DNA from: Haplomitrium mnioides
Lineage: Eukaryota; Marchantiophyta; Haplomitriopsida; Calobryales
Direction: 5' to 3'
NCBI GenBank assembly: GCA_049999725.1
Contig: JBNGIS010021601.1
Location: 1-27,804, forward strand
Length of the DNA: 27,804 nucleotides
Within the stretch, counting starts at the first letter, position 1. Each line of letters begins with the position of its first letter. Under the pieces are notes generated by a model. The model searched no databases, was not told the DNA's origin, and worked only from the letters and a program-made list of their open reading frames with translations. The position numbers and the translations under genes were made by a program. Shown here piece after piece: positions 1 through 10,679 of the stretch.

Positions 1-625
1 GACTTTGAGCAACTGGTAGCATTGTTGATTCATCAAGAGCAAAACAGTTCAAATACATTCAATTCAGAAAATTCAGAATCAAAAGCTTTCTACTCTCAAA
101 ATCATAGAGGAGCTTCATTGAACAACTCTTCAAGAGGAAGAGGTGGTAGGACTGGATTCCAGGACAGGAATCAGTTCTCAGATTCTTCACATGGAAAACA
201 GACCTATTATAGAGGCCAGCATTCATCAAGAGGTCAAGGAAGAGCTCAAACCTCAAGTTCTTCAAGAAATGGCCCTACTTGTAATTTTTGTGGAAAATTC
301 GGTCATGTTTTCAAGGATTGTTACAAAAGACAATCTCAGAGCAGAGGACAGCAAAGTCACTATGCATCCTCTACTCAAGGCTCAGGTAGTGTGTTCACAG
401 CCCAGAAAGTGATGAGCTCACAACAAAGCTCAAATCAAGAAGATTCACATTTATGGTTCCTTGATTCGGGAGCTACTAATCATATGACAAGCCATGGAGA
501 ATGGTTCCACACCATGGAGCAGATGGAGCAACCTGGTTATGTTGCAACAGGGGATGACTCTGTACACCCCATAGAGCACATTGGAGATGTGTCTTTACTT
601 GTTGAGAATGGAAATCCTAAGTTTC
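1..625 (+). pseudogene. copia gag C-terminus and start of protease
   Basis: The frame is open from base 1, so the true start lies outside the window. The product begins with a Ser/Gln/Gly/Arg-rich stretch typical of the gag tail. A CCHC zinc knuckle at 280-321 reads CNFCGKFGHVFKDC and would bind RNA in the virus-like particle. The aspartic protease active site LDSGATNHM follows at about 461-487. The frame is intact up to a 100-N gap that removes most of the protease. Gag and protease are normally made as one polyprotein with the downstream frames. Confidence 0.9.
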
Positions 626-725
626 NNNNNNNNNNNNNNNNNNNNNNNNNNNNNNNNNNNNNNNNNNNNNNNNNNNNNNNNNNNNNNNNNNNNNNNNNNN
701 NNNNNNNNNNNNNNNNNNNNNNNNN
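626..725. other. assembly gap (100 N)
   Basis: There are exactly 100 undetermined bases, the usual placeholder for a gap of unknown size. The reading frame before the gap differs from the frame after it, as expected if the true length is not 100. Confidence 0.99.
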
Positions 726-2786
726 AATGCCCATGGAGTCTTTGTGGAAGATGTGAAGGACCATTATAAGGTTAGGATCAGAGGAAAGAAGGTTGGAAGA
801 TTGTTTACACTCAATGTAAACATTCCCGACACAAAATCGGCATATATTGCTCATGGGAAAGGTCTAATTTCAGATCTGGATATTTGGCACAAGAGAGTTG
901 GCCACATACATTTCCAGAGACTTTTGAATATGAAGAATCACAATCTGGTCACTGGTTTACCTCAGTTTCAAACCAGAGTTATGGATCATGTTTGTGAAGC
1001 ATGTCAATTTGGCAAGAGTTTCAAGAAACCTTTTCCCCAACATGCTCAAGTAAGCAAACAACCTTTGGAGGTGATTCACTCATATGTTTGGACAACCAAA
1101 AATCTTTCCCTAGCTGGAAACAAGTATTACATCAGTTTCATTGATGACTGTACCAAAAAAGTTTGGGTTTATTTCATGAAAAGCAAAAGTGAAGTTTTTC
1201 ATCATTTTTGCAATTTCAAAGCTATGGTGGAGAAAGAGAAGGGAAGCTATATCAAGTACCTCAGATTAGATGGAGGGGGAGAATATTTCTCAAAGCAGTT
1301 CTCACAGTTTCTACAACACCATGGAATTCAGCGTCGCTACACTTGTCGGCACACGCCTCAACAAAATGGAGTAGCCGAAAGAAAAAATCGCCATATTGCT
1401 GAAATGGCAAGAGCTCTCTTGAATGAGAAGCATGTACCAAACCAGTATTGGGAAGAGGTTGTTTTAACAGCAGTTTATGCTATAAACAGATGTCCTACTT
1501 CTGGAGTTCATAACAAGACACCCGAAGAGGCATATTATGGGCGAACACCCGATTTGCATCATCTTAAGGTATTTGGATGCATTGCATATGTACACATTTC
1601 TGGAGAGTTAAGACAAAAGCTGGATCCAAAGGCTGAGAAGTGTATTTTTATTGGTTACTCAGTGGACCAGAAAGGCTATAAGTGTTATAATCCAAACACA
1701 AGGGAAGTAAGAGTTAGTCGTGATGTTGTTTTTGACGAGCTAAGTAGTTGGTATCAACCAGTAAGTTCTGGAGAGACTTCTGTGGATTCAAGAAGCTTAC
1801 AGGGACACATACAAAACCCTGAACAGATTCCCAGAGTTTCATCTCAAACCAACAATTCTATTTCAAGTTCTAGTGGAAATTTGACAAATACGTCATTTCC
1901 GAAAGTTTCAAAGGAAGTAAGATCTTCACCCAATGATAAGGGAAAGCAGGCAGAAGTACCTGAAATTGAAAATCAGGCTCAGAATATATCTGACACAGAT
2001 GACAGTGATCAAAGTATTGAAGAAGATCAACTCAATATTCCACAAATGATTACAAAAGGAGTAAAGCGCTTACATCAACCGAATGAAGCTATTCCACGGA
2101 GATCAGGGATGGTAAAGACTCCAGTTAAGTATCCAGTGGATAGATTGAAGTATGATGGCTATAAAGCATTTCATTATGCATATATGACAGAAGTTATAAA
2201 AGAGAAAGAACCAATTTCTTTCAAAGAAGCGGTAAAAGCTGAAAAATGGCAAATTGCCATGGATGAGGAGATGGAAGCACTTGTTCAGAATCAGACATGG
2301 GATCTGGTTGAATTACCAGATGGGATGAAGCCTATTAACTGTAAATGGATTTACAAAATCAAGCACAATGCAGATGGTAGTGTGAGTCGCTACAAAGCAC
2401 GCCTAGTTGCAAAAGGTTATGCCCAAGAGTATGGCATTAACTATGAGGAGACTTTCAGTTCAGTGGCCAAGATGACAACTATTAGAACTGTATTGGCCAT
2501 AGCAGCAAGAAAAAGGTGGAGTCTACATCAGATGGATGTCAAGAATCCCTTTCTACATGGAGATTTACAAGAAACGGTATATTTGACTCAACCGAAATGG
2601 TATGTAAATGAAAGCTGTTCTAAGCATCTGTGCAGACTTAAGAAGGCTTTATATGGTCTAAAACAGGCCCCAAGAGCCTGGAATGATAAACTTTCTGAAG
2701 TTTTAGTGATGATTGGTTTTCAAGTATCTAATGCCGATTCTTCTCTATATGTTCTACAAACCGAAAAAAAGGTCTTGTTCTTTTAG
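726..2786 (+). pseudogene. copia integrase and N-terminal reverse transcriptase
   Basis: This open frame continues from the gap. The HHCC zinc region starts with WHKRVGH near 885 and ends with CEACQFGK near 1016. The integrase core follows with FIDDCTKKVWVYF, LRLDGGGEY and NGVAERKN. In copia integrases the first catalytic Asp sits in a motif like IHSDVWG; here the codon at 1083-1085 is TAT, giving IHSYVW, so the DDE triad is broken. The second Asp (LRLD) and the Glu (VAERKN) remain. A Ser-rich linker follows, then RT with KWIYKIK, SRYKARLVAKGY, QMDVKNPFLHGDL and YGLKQAPRAW. The frame ends early because of a frameshift at the A7 run 2764-2770. Confidence 0.92.
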
Positions 2787-3210
2787 CCATATATGTGGAT
2801 GATTTACTGATCACATGTGACTATGATGATGACATCAAAAATGTCAAGAAGCTGCTACAATCTAAGTTCCAAATGAAAGATTTGGGAACTTTACGGTTTT
2901 TCTTGGGAATTGAAGTTATTACAACTTCAAGTGGAATTTGGATAGGGCAAAGGCAGTACAGTTTGGACCTGTTATCTAAATTTGGTCTGACAGGATCCAA
3001 GCCCATTTCAGTACCTATGCAGCCCAATCTGAAGTTGAGTATTGATGAAGGTGAATTAATTGAAAATGCCACATTCTATTGACAAATAGTTGGGTCCTTG
3101 ATATATCTTACTATCACCAGACTTGACATCAGTTATGCAGTTGGTATGGTGGCACAGTTTATGCAAAAGCCCAGGAAACCACACCTTGATGCAACGAGAG
3201 TAATCTTACG
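2771..3210 (+). pseudogene. copia reverse transcriptase C-terminal part, shifted frame
   Basis: After the shift at 2764-2770 the RT continues in another frame with the catalytic YVDD at 2792-2803, then KDLGTLRFFLGIE and the thumb/connection region. A TGA at 3080-3082 interrupts the usual RQIVGSLIYLT motif, which continues after the stop as QIVGSLIYLTITRLDISYAV. The frame then runs into HLDATRVILR and breaks near 3210, where the RNase H domain should start. The pieces are collinear with a normal copia polyprotein, so this is one gene with lesions. Confidence 0.88.
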
Positions 3211-3212
3211 TT

Positions 3213-3504
3213 GATGACAGATCTGTGTTTACAGGTTCAACAATCTCCCATTCTTTATTGTGACAATATAAGTAGTATCATGCTTGTGAAGAACTCGGTT
3301 TTTCATGCACGTACGAAGCATATTGAGGTTCACTATCACTTTCTTCGAGAGAAGGTATTAGCAGGAGTTATAGAGCTCAAGTACATCTGTACTACAGACC
3401 AGCAAGCTGATATATTTACCAAAGGATTGAGTCCAGCTTTGTTTTTCAAGTTTAGAGCCTTATTAGACATCTTACCTCTTCATGAGCTTGAGGGGGAGTG
3501 TTAA
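3213..3504 (+). pseudogene. copia RNase H C-terminal remnant
   Basis: The product contains QQSPILYCDN, FHARTKHIEVHYHFLRE and QADIFTKGL, the usual C-terminal half of copia RNase H. The preceding part, including the YTDADW and SSTEAEY motifs that hold catalytic acids, is missing. HLDATRVILR is joined almost directly to this segment, so an internal deletion of roughly 90-100 codons is inferred by comparison with a typical copia polyprotein. The stop at 3502-3504 lies just inside the LTR, a normal arrangement. Confidence 0.87.
3489..3498 (+). promoter_or_regulatory. polypurine tract of the copia element
   Basis: The purine-rich run TGAGGGGGAG lies directly against the LTR start TGTTAAGG. This is the position of the plus-strand primer in LTR retrotransposons. 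Confidence 0.8.
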
Positions 3505-3804
3505 GGTTACAAGCTATCATGGGATAGGTAGCTTATTATTCTAAGGTTAGTTAACTTTAACTAATCCTTAACTAAGCTAGTTTTACTATACTTAGTATAT
3601 TTACTTAAAATAGTGAGACTAGTATATGAGGAGATACATACATGTTATTCACACGCACACTTATCACTTTTCATATTGGTGCAATACTTTGCACATGCAT
3701 ATTTTCACATTTTGAATTCCTTTCTACTTTCTAGATTCTAAATTCATTTTTATAAAGATTGGACATCGATCCAATATTGTAGGATGCTATCACGCATTCC
3801 AACA
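3499..3804 (+). repeat. 3' LTR of the copia element (306 bp)
   Basis: The LTR begins TGTTAAGG after the polypurine tract and ends ATTCCAACA, giving the canonical TG...CA ends. The length is normal for copia. The 5' LTR is outside the window, so identity between LTRs, and hence insertion age, cannot be judged here. Confidence 0.82.
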
Positions 3805-4332
3805 GTTTTTGGCCGTCTCAACAAGCATGATAGAGTAAGAGTCAACTTCATTATGAGAAATCAATCAATTTGATGAAAAGTATCATTGATTACAATTCTA
3901 AGCCCAAAAATTGAAATACAAGTTACAAAAAACTATTTTCAAATATGTTTGATTGCAAAAGCTCTAGGTGTGCGTAGACATGGTGCTCTTTCAAACATTT
4001 TTTTTGGAAAAAATTTACAAAACATAAGGAAAAAGCCCAAAAGGACTAAAAGTAAAGGGAATGAGTTTGTAATCGTAAACACAAAAACGAAGAAAATGAA
4101 ACATTGCATGGATTTAGGAGCTCTATTTTAAAGTTCAAGCAAGAAAAAATATTTCACTTTTAGTTGAAAATCTATGCAAGCAAAAGTTAACACGGACTTT
4201 GAAAAAGGTTTCAACATTTAAAAATATTTCATAATTCAGCGAAGCATATACACAAACGTATCATAGTTCAGAGTTGAAAATGCAGTAGCTAAAGAGATTG
4301 AATTAAGAGTGTAAATAAGAAACATCTCCAAG
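3805..4332. other. AT-rich stretch without a recognised gene
   Basis: I see no supported gene. A short frame at 3886-4131 has no recognisable motif and no counterpart in copy B. In copy B only about 70 bp separate the terminal repeat from the sequence matching 4333 onward. This stretch is therefore either element DNA deleted from B or foreign DNA next to the copia element. No terminal repeat of the large element is visible here. Confidence 0.6.
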
Positions 4333-4439
4333 TTTTAGACTTGATTCAACTAAACAAAGGTCTCAAGATCTACAAAAGAGTCTATGACTTGTGTATAAAC
4401 TAAGTTGTAATCAGTAATCTTTGTATGAAGAAGCTTGAG

Positions 4440-4625
4440 GGTCGTATATGAGAAGTAGAACTTGTGGAAGGCTTGGACTTCCACTCCGAAGTCTATATGC
4501 GCATGGGAATCCAAGCTCAACATGTGAACACTCCACCCCAAAGTCTATGCGCGCATAGGAATCCGAACTCACCATCTGAACACTCCACAACAAAGACTGA
4601 CAAGAGCATAGGTTTTAGGTTACGT
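4440..4625. repeat. 52-bp tandem repeat with palindromic core, copy A
   Basis: Three units start near 4491, 4543 and 4595 at a 52-bp spacing. Each contains a CTCCACCCCAAAGTCTATG-like segment, and the clearest core is CTATGCGCGCATAG. A further degenerate core occurs near 4672. The cluster lies downstream of the minus-strand gene, near the left side of the element, and has a counterpart in copy B. Confidence 0.72.
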
Positions 4626-5185
4626 GGAAGAGTTTTTGTATGCACAATGTTTCAACTTTTGAATCATAATCTATGCACGTATAGGGTTCACACTTCTACA
4701 ATCGAGAATACAGACTGTAAACGTTCTATTTTTCGCAACAAACTCTACGCACACAAAGATTTTGATTTGTAATTTTGAATTTGAAAGTAAAATGGGTACA
4801 AAGCTCTAGATCTGAGTCAAAGCACGCTAAAGGTTTTAGGTTGTACATCAAAGTACTTATAGGAAAAAAAAATTAGTCAATTTGGTCAAATGCTAAAGAG
4901 AGACAAGAAGCTTAAACTCTTCTAGGAAACAATAAAGTTGGAAACAACATACTTACATTTTGGAGAAGAAAATATTTTACAAAGCAAATGAAATATTAAC
5001 TAAAGATTTAAGTTTCATTTACAGAGAATAACATTCAACTTGGCATGATTTATAGTAAAAAGTTCAAGGTGGAAAAAGTATTCAACAAGTTGCTTCAAAA
5101 GATTCTCACGTACTTTATAAAATAATAATCTTAAAATACAATATACTTGAAAATACAAAATATATAAGAAATTTCTTAAATTACT
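4626..5185. other. 3' flank of the minus-strand gene, copy A
   Basis: This is AT-rich sequence collinear with the same interval of copy B (about 15890-16451). I see no separate gene. In A the stop of the minus-strand gene is lost (TAA at the homologous position in B is TTA at 5186-5188 here), so its frame runs on to 5015 as a non-conserved extension. Confidence 0.6.
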
Positions 5186-6360
5186 TAAGTCACTCATCTC
5201 GACTTCTTTGGATTCAGCTTCAGAAGATTCATCAAGATTTACTTGATTTGTCTTAGTGTTAATGACAAAGATTGAATCTCTTTGAAACATTTCAGGATTG
5301 AGGGTTTTTTGTCTTTCGTACTCAAATAGATTTGCTTTAATGGTACCCAGAGTGGTTTTCTTCAATTATTTTCTTGGATAAGAATAAAATCAAAAGACAA
5401 AATTGTGATTTGTGTCACATCAAGTACTTCAATATGTAGCTTGGATTTGTGTTTCCCTTTTGTTGTTGCTATTTTTTCTGAGAAGTACTGTCCAGAAAAT
5501 GCATCCTCATCGTGACAAACAAACTATTGAACACGTACTCATTTCGAGATTGGGGGATCTTCCTCATCAAATAACAAAACTTTGAAAACTTTGGCAACCC
5601 AAAACGATCTGCCTTTTGGATCTAGATATGCAACATCACAAATAAACATTATAACTTTTATCTCATGTAGATTGCCAAATTTATGTCCGTATAGAGTGTT
5701 GTGTAAAAGAGTTCCTTCTCGCAGTCTAAGTACTCCATCATAGATTGCTCGACGTGTAGAAAGTATTTGTTGTACCAAGTATCTTCTTCTGTTTGTTGAG
5801 CATCAAGCTGAGAACCTAGACAAATATTTTGAGAATCATTACAAGTGTTTGACAGTTGTGAATATGGAAAGGTAAATTGTGCTTCGAGTCCTTGTCTTTG
5901 GTTCTCAAGGATGTATGCCGCAATCTTTTGTTGGGCAAGAAAAAAGTCATTCCACCATGATTGAATATCAGAATCTGTAAAGAACTTATAGCAGTTCTTA
6001 CTTATGTTGTCCCTTACTAAAAATACCACTTTCTTGGCATCCACTTCTCTTTCTTCCTTTTGAGATTGTTTGATTTCAGAACATGTCTTGAGAAGAATCA
6101 ACATTGAACTCAAAATTTCTGTCCACTTCAAGTAGGCACTTGAGTTCACAAATACCATCCATAAGTAACCAAAATTCATCTGTTGAAAATTGTTTGCTCC
6201 AAATCTTTGCCTTGGAATCATTTAACTGGAACTTGAATTGTTGATTAAAGGTAGTATCATGTATCCTTTGAACAAGAGAGGGACGTTGGTGCATAAACAT
6301 TTTGAAATCCCAAGTTTCCAACAAAAGAGCTACCTGAGGTTTAGGATTATAGGATAATTA

Positions 6361-7246
6361 AAGCACTTTGCTAGGACTCGTAGTCATGAAAGCTTTGACA
6401 CGTTTCAAACATTTTAATAATCGGCTGAACATTTGATTGATTTGATCATGAGTATGGCCAACCATGAGAAATCCCACCATGATTTTTCCAAAAACATTCT
6501 TGGCAATAAAGAGACTAAGATATCCAAAGAGGATAGAATTCTTATTCTCTCGTGTGGTGTTGTCCAACTAAAGATACAAAGTTGGAGGTATTGCAAATCC
6601 TGTTATAGTTTAGTTAAGTTAACCAGCTTGTACTAATTAACAGGCTATTACATAATGACAAGATCTAGCTAGTTTATATTAAACTAGTTTAGTAAGATCT
6701 AGTTCAGATAGGTGACTCTTAGAATCTCATGAAGAGTCACAACTCTTAGTATCTCCATAGATTACATGCACACTATATAATCTATTTATGAAAGGTGACA
6801 TACAATGTAATATGAGATCTAAAAGAATCAAAAGAGCTAGATCTTTAACACAAACATTTTGTTCATCTTTCTGTTCTGAATGATTTCCATTATAACTCCA
6901 ACAGAAGGCAACAACCCTTCAAAGTCACATAATATTTTGTTGAGCACAGTAACTGTCAAATTAGAATCGCCTCTCAAGTTTTCGTACGTTAAGAAGATCC
7001 TCGAAGAAAGATCATGATTGAATATTAAGGCACCAACAACATGCACACCCACCAAACAATCTTTATCAATGTTTTTTGGTGGCGAAGGCCAGTGTGGAAT
7101 AGCAGTTTTCTTCTGATCCATTCCATCAATGACAATTCCCAAGTACTTTTGATCATCGGCATAACATTTTCTTTGATGGTTTGCAAGTTTTATTCTTTCT
7201 TTCATTTGTTTGTCACGATGAAGAAAAAATTAGCGATTATATTTGA
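6361..7246 (-). pseudogene. catalytic-core exon of the transposase-like gene, copy A
   Basis: The exon starts at 7246 after an acceptor ending TAG and is split by the LTR-like insertion. Candidate acidic residues are the Asp pair in IDGMDQ (codons about 7125-7127 and 7116-7118) and the Asp in LDNTTRENKN (about 6562-6564). The GHTHDQINQ motif lies at 6436-6459. I take these as the DDE/H-like set of an RNase H fold; this is inference from motif spacing, not proof. An in-frame TAA early in the exon, where B has CCA, and the insertion destroy the frame. Confidence 0.72.
6601..6903 (+). repeat. solo-LTR-like insertion, copy A only
   Basis: About 300 bp separate the two halves of the core exon in copy A and are absent at the same site in copy B. 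The insert begins TGTTATAG and ends ACTCCAACA, has a TATATAAT box near 6774, and is almost the same length as the copia LTR at 3499-3804, with similar ends. I find no clean 5-bp target duplication. About a dozen extra bases on the left also differ from B. A solo copia-type LTR is the best reading. Confidence 0.62.
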
Positions 7247-8028
7247 CTACATCATCACAAAGCACGAAGGACATAAAAGTAGTTCAGTAAAAAAATTTGT
7301 TGATACTTGTTACTTCAAAGCACAACCTCAGGTGCTAAAAGCATTCAAGTCATCTTAAACAAATGTTTGGATTCGTAGAAGTGAAAACTTTATAAAATAT
7401 TAAAAATAAACTTTAGGTAATTTGAAAAAAAAAAATCTTTTTTACTTAAAATAAACAAAAGTTTTAAAAAAGAAAAACAAGATTTGCAAATAAAGGGTAC
7501 CAGAACACATCCTATGAGCATTTTGGATGAGTGGAGATAACAACTGATCATATACGCACATAGAACCAATACAACAACACCAAATCTCATGGCTTGTTGT
7601 GACTGTTGTTGCGACTGGTTTTAGAAAGAACCAGAACAAATCTTATACGCATATACGATTTGCAAAACAACAGAAATGGTTCTTGCTATTGTTTTTCTTG
7701 CAAAGGGCTCTTGATTTAAAGCAACAAAAGCAAAACTTGTCGCAAGGTTGAGGTCACCACTAAGAATCAGATTTATTTCCTCGTTTTATTCAACTGTAGA
7801 CAAGGTTTGGATTCAAACTAAAAACATTAGACCCTATACGAGCATACACATTCTTCTCACTACTCAACTTGCTAAGAATTATTCTACTCAACTCTTCTTT
7901 GCTGAATAACTTTACAAAAAAATATCTTTTGGCTTTAAGTTGAGAAAACATAACATCTCTAAAACTAAGCTTTGAGTCTAGAGAGCATGGATTAACCTAA
8001 GGTGTCAAGAGAGAAGAAAATTTGTTAC
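7247..8028 (-). other. intron of the transposase-like gene, copy A
   Basis: On the minus strand the donor GACAAAG|GTAACA (boundary 8029/8028) and the acceptor GATGTAG|TCAAAT (boundary 7247/7246) join in frame. The same sites are present in copy B, where splicing also keeps the frame. The intron contains degenerate members of the element's GC-rich palindrome family near 7520-7665 and 7838-7848. Confidence 0.7.
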
Positions 8029-9399
8029 CTTTGTCAGACTCTAATACAAATTTTTCTAGCAAAGATTTTATTTCTTCACATGTTTCACAAACAACAAATC
8101 TATTGCGTTTTGGAATTTTGACATTGGGAAAATGAGTTCTCCAATATTTTGTAAGACCCAAGAAACTAAGAATACAATCGGGATCTTTCTCTTTCAAATA
8201 AGTTGTGTAGTAGTCATAAACTTCCCATTTTGTAAAATTATCGGGCAAGTTATAAACTTCATGAGTGGGCATTCTCTCGCAGTGTCCTTGTCCATCCACT
8301 CACACACAAAAACTTCTTTAGCAGATAGTTCTCTTTTTTCAAAAATTCCTCTAGAATATGCATTTTTGATATTTTGAATTCTTTGGATTCTATCATTCTC
8401 TACTGTTGATATTAACTTGAAGGTTCTTCTACAGACAAAGGTACCGCCAGGTAGAGTAAATTGATTGTCAACATCAGAGTCTTTTCTTTGTATTCCCTAT
8501 TGTAGTGTGATATATTGATTCTTCATACTTTGTCGAAAGTATGTTTCTCTCACAGTTTTCAAAAAATTTGTCTTATACAACGACAAGTAATTATTTCAAC
8601 AACAAGAAATTCTCTTCAATTTAGAAATTGACATTAGATCAAAGCTTTTTCTTCACAAAGCTCTCGTCATGATGGACTTTCCGCAAAGAATTTTCACATA
8701 AGGTGTTTACTCGTTTGGGTTTTGGCTCAAACAAAGAATTCTTATGTTGTGTAGAACGATTCGGTCCGTAGGCAAATCTAGCGATATGAGATAATTCATC
8801 CTAAAGATCTTGATCATCATTATAAACAATGTTTGTTCCTTTGCAAAATATTTTTGAAAGATGAGGTTCTTTCTGAGGATTGGGAGAATTGCACCATTTT
8901 GAAACAAAATCTTGATCAATATTTCAATTATTAGGAAATAATTTTTGCAATAAAATCGGTGCTCTTGGCGATAACTCTAAAGAAATGTTGATTGATTGAG
9001 ACTATTTGCTAGAATCATTTCCCAAATTGTCATCTGAAAACTTCTCCAAAAGAGTTCGGTTTGTTTCAGATTTTCTAATCTTCTTGTGAGGTGCAACTTG
9101 AAACGAAATCACTCATTGTTTGAGAGGTGCTATTGAGAACAATGATTCATCTCCAAAATTAGAACCGTCTACATATTTTATGTTTTTTGTGTTTTGAACA
9201 AACACACTTTGATTATGAATATTGAGGTCTTCCTCAAATGAGAACAAAGAAAGGTCTACAACCATTTGGAAATTCTGTGTTGAACCTCTTTTTGTTGGTC
9301 TATTGGAATACTTAGAAGAAAGATTCAACTTTCATCGCTTGAAGGGCAACAAAGATCTTGTGCTTGAAGAAGTTTGTTTCTTTAATTCTCTACAAGCAC

Positions 9400-9535
9400 T
9401 GGGTTCTCTCTTTGATCCTTTGCATGCAAGTTGTTCACTCGTTAATCCTATGTGCGCATTGGATTCACTCCTTGATCCTATATGCATATAGGGTTCAACC
9501 TCTGATCCTATGCGCGTATGGAGTTCACCTTCTTG
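9400..9535 (-). repeat. 30-bp coding repeat in the transposase-like gene, copy A
   Basis: About four to five units of about 30 bp encode 10-residue repeats such as GSEVEPYMHI and GSRSESNAHI. Each DNA unit contains a palindromic core like CCTATGCGCGTATGG or CCTATATGCATATAGG. Copy B has one unit fewer. The unit length is a multiple of three, so gain or loss keeps the frame. Confidence 0.75.
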
Positions 9536-9745
9536 ATCTTTTTGGGTGGAGCTATCTGATTCAGCAAAAGCCAATTTTTTCCCCAATATACTTGCCATCA
9601 CACTTGACACTTTTGGTACTCCCTCACTTACCTCCAAAGAACTGCGATTTGAACAAATCTCAACCTGTCTGTCAAAAGTAACACTTTTTTATGAAGATGA
9701 ATCCTAGAATTCTAACCTCTTCTTGCCTCTAAAAACTCCAGCCAT

Positions 9746-10268
9746 TGAAAAGGCTCACTAAAAATCAATTATTTGAAGAAACTATTTTAATAAATATTAT
9801 GAACCTCTTACGGCCCACCTAAAAGATGTGCTTTTCAAGAAATTTTTGCAAAATAGTAAAATTGGGAACTTTTTGTGAAGAAAATGAAAAAAAGAAATTG
9901 GAAAGATGAAAATGAGCGATGCTTTATATACTAATGTTTTATTTTTTGCACCACGCAAACCTACCTATCAAGAGCTCCACGAATCATTTTTTTGCGAGAA
10001 AAGATATTTTTGGAAACTTAGGTATAAAGCATGTGTCAGTGGAAAGTTTCTTTCCATTGTTACGAGTTTACTTTCTAGTTTNNNNNNNNNNNNNNNNNNN
10101 NNNNNNNNNNNNNNNNNNNNNNNNNNNNNNNNNNNNNNNNNNNNNNNNNNNNNNNNNNNNNNNNNNNNNNNNNNNNNNNNNTTTTGCCCTTTCCAGCCTT
10201 TCAAGTTTTTTGAACTTTTTTCTTTAGATTTTTCATCTCAAATTCTACCTGTTTTTACTTTATGGAAA
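9746..10268. promoter_or_regulatory. divergent intergenic region, copy A
   Basis: The minus gene starts at 9745 and the plus gene at 10269, so this interval should hold both promoters. It is AT-rich, has a TATATA at 9925-9930, and contains a 100-N gap at 10082-10181. Promoter function is inferred from position only. Confidence 0.5.
10082..10181. other. assembly gap (100 N)
   Basis: There are exactly 100 undetermined bases. Copy B has a gap at the equivalent place. Confidence 0.99.
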
Positions 10269-10628
10269 ATGGCATCTCAAGGAAATGCCTCCAAACCTGC
10301 CCAACCAAAGCCTTACAAGTATTTGGATGTTATCAAGGCTCTCGAGCCTAAAAAACTAGACTGGGATTGGCTAGTTACTTATGGATCCTTGAAAGACCCC
10401 GATCAACACCTTTACCTTTTTGTTGGAGAAGGTGAGAAATTCAATTTGGGTCTTGTGGTCCAAATCACTATGATTAGAGATGGCAAGAAAGCCAACATCA
10501 GGCTGCTTGTGCAGTCACAAGATGTAATTACCCTTTACAGTGCAAATCACAAATGATGTGCTTTTTCAGAGATGAAGGAGAGGGGCATCTTTGTCAAGCA
10601 TCTTCAGGTAACAAAGAAAGATGGCAAG
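10269..10628 (+). pseudogene. exon 1 of the methyltransferase gene, copy A
   Basis: The exon is 360 bases, exactly 120 codons, from ATG to donor GGCAAG|GTAAAA. It has the same length in copy B. The domain is not recognised; LVVQITMIR and KHLQ are conserved between copies. TGA at codon 96 (10554-10556) breaks it, where B has CTA. Confidence 0.7.
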
Positions 10629-10679
10629 GTAAAATTTTTAAACCCTTTTTTATTTGTTTTCTTTTTTTATTGACTCGGA

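Larger units (their letters stand above)
1..3804 (+). mobile_element. Ty1/copia LTR retrotransposon, 3' part, decayed
   Basis: The gene order is gag zinc knuckle, protease, integrase, reverse transcriptase, RNase H, which is the order of copia and not of gypsy elements. A purine-rich tract is followed by a 306-bp LTR that starts TGTTA and ends CCAACA. The 5' LTR and most of gag lie before the window. The element cannot be autonomous. An integrase catalytic residue is replaced, there is a frameshift just before the RT active site, a stop lies in RT, and the middle of RNase H is deleted. The five bases after the LTR are gttt t; the matching duplication on the left cannot be seen. Confidence 0.93.
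5186..9745 (-). pseudogene. DUF7869-type DDE-like transposase gene, copy A
   Basis: Read from 9745 down to 5186. The ATG at 9743-9745 matches the start in copy B. Order of parts: a Ser/Lys-rich N-terminal region with a 10-residue repeat; a long poorly conserved region; NFTKWEVYDYYTTYL and HFPNVKIPKRNRFVVCETC; an intron at 7247-8028; the core with IDGMDQKKTAIPHWP, LDNTTRENKN and GHTHDQINQMFSR; and a C-terminal part with DPKGRSFWVAKVFKV like a chromatin-reader or BAH-type segment. From memory, this set of motifs marks the family carrying Pfam DUF7869, common in plants and in marine invertebrates. A transposase role is inferred from the RNase H-like core and from residence in a TIR element. Stops occur near codons 14 and 19, at 9329-9331 and elsewhere, and a 303-bp insertion splits the core, so the copy is dead. 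Confidence 0.78.

Noticed and set aside
4464-4772. Open frame over the 52-bp repeats
   Set aside because: Not conserved as a frame in copy B. It follows repeat units downstream of the minus gene.
9906-10268. Open frame upstream of the plus gene, reading through the N gap
   Set aside because: It crosses 100 N, has no counterpart in copy B and shows no motif. The conserved start is the ATG at 10269.
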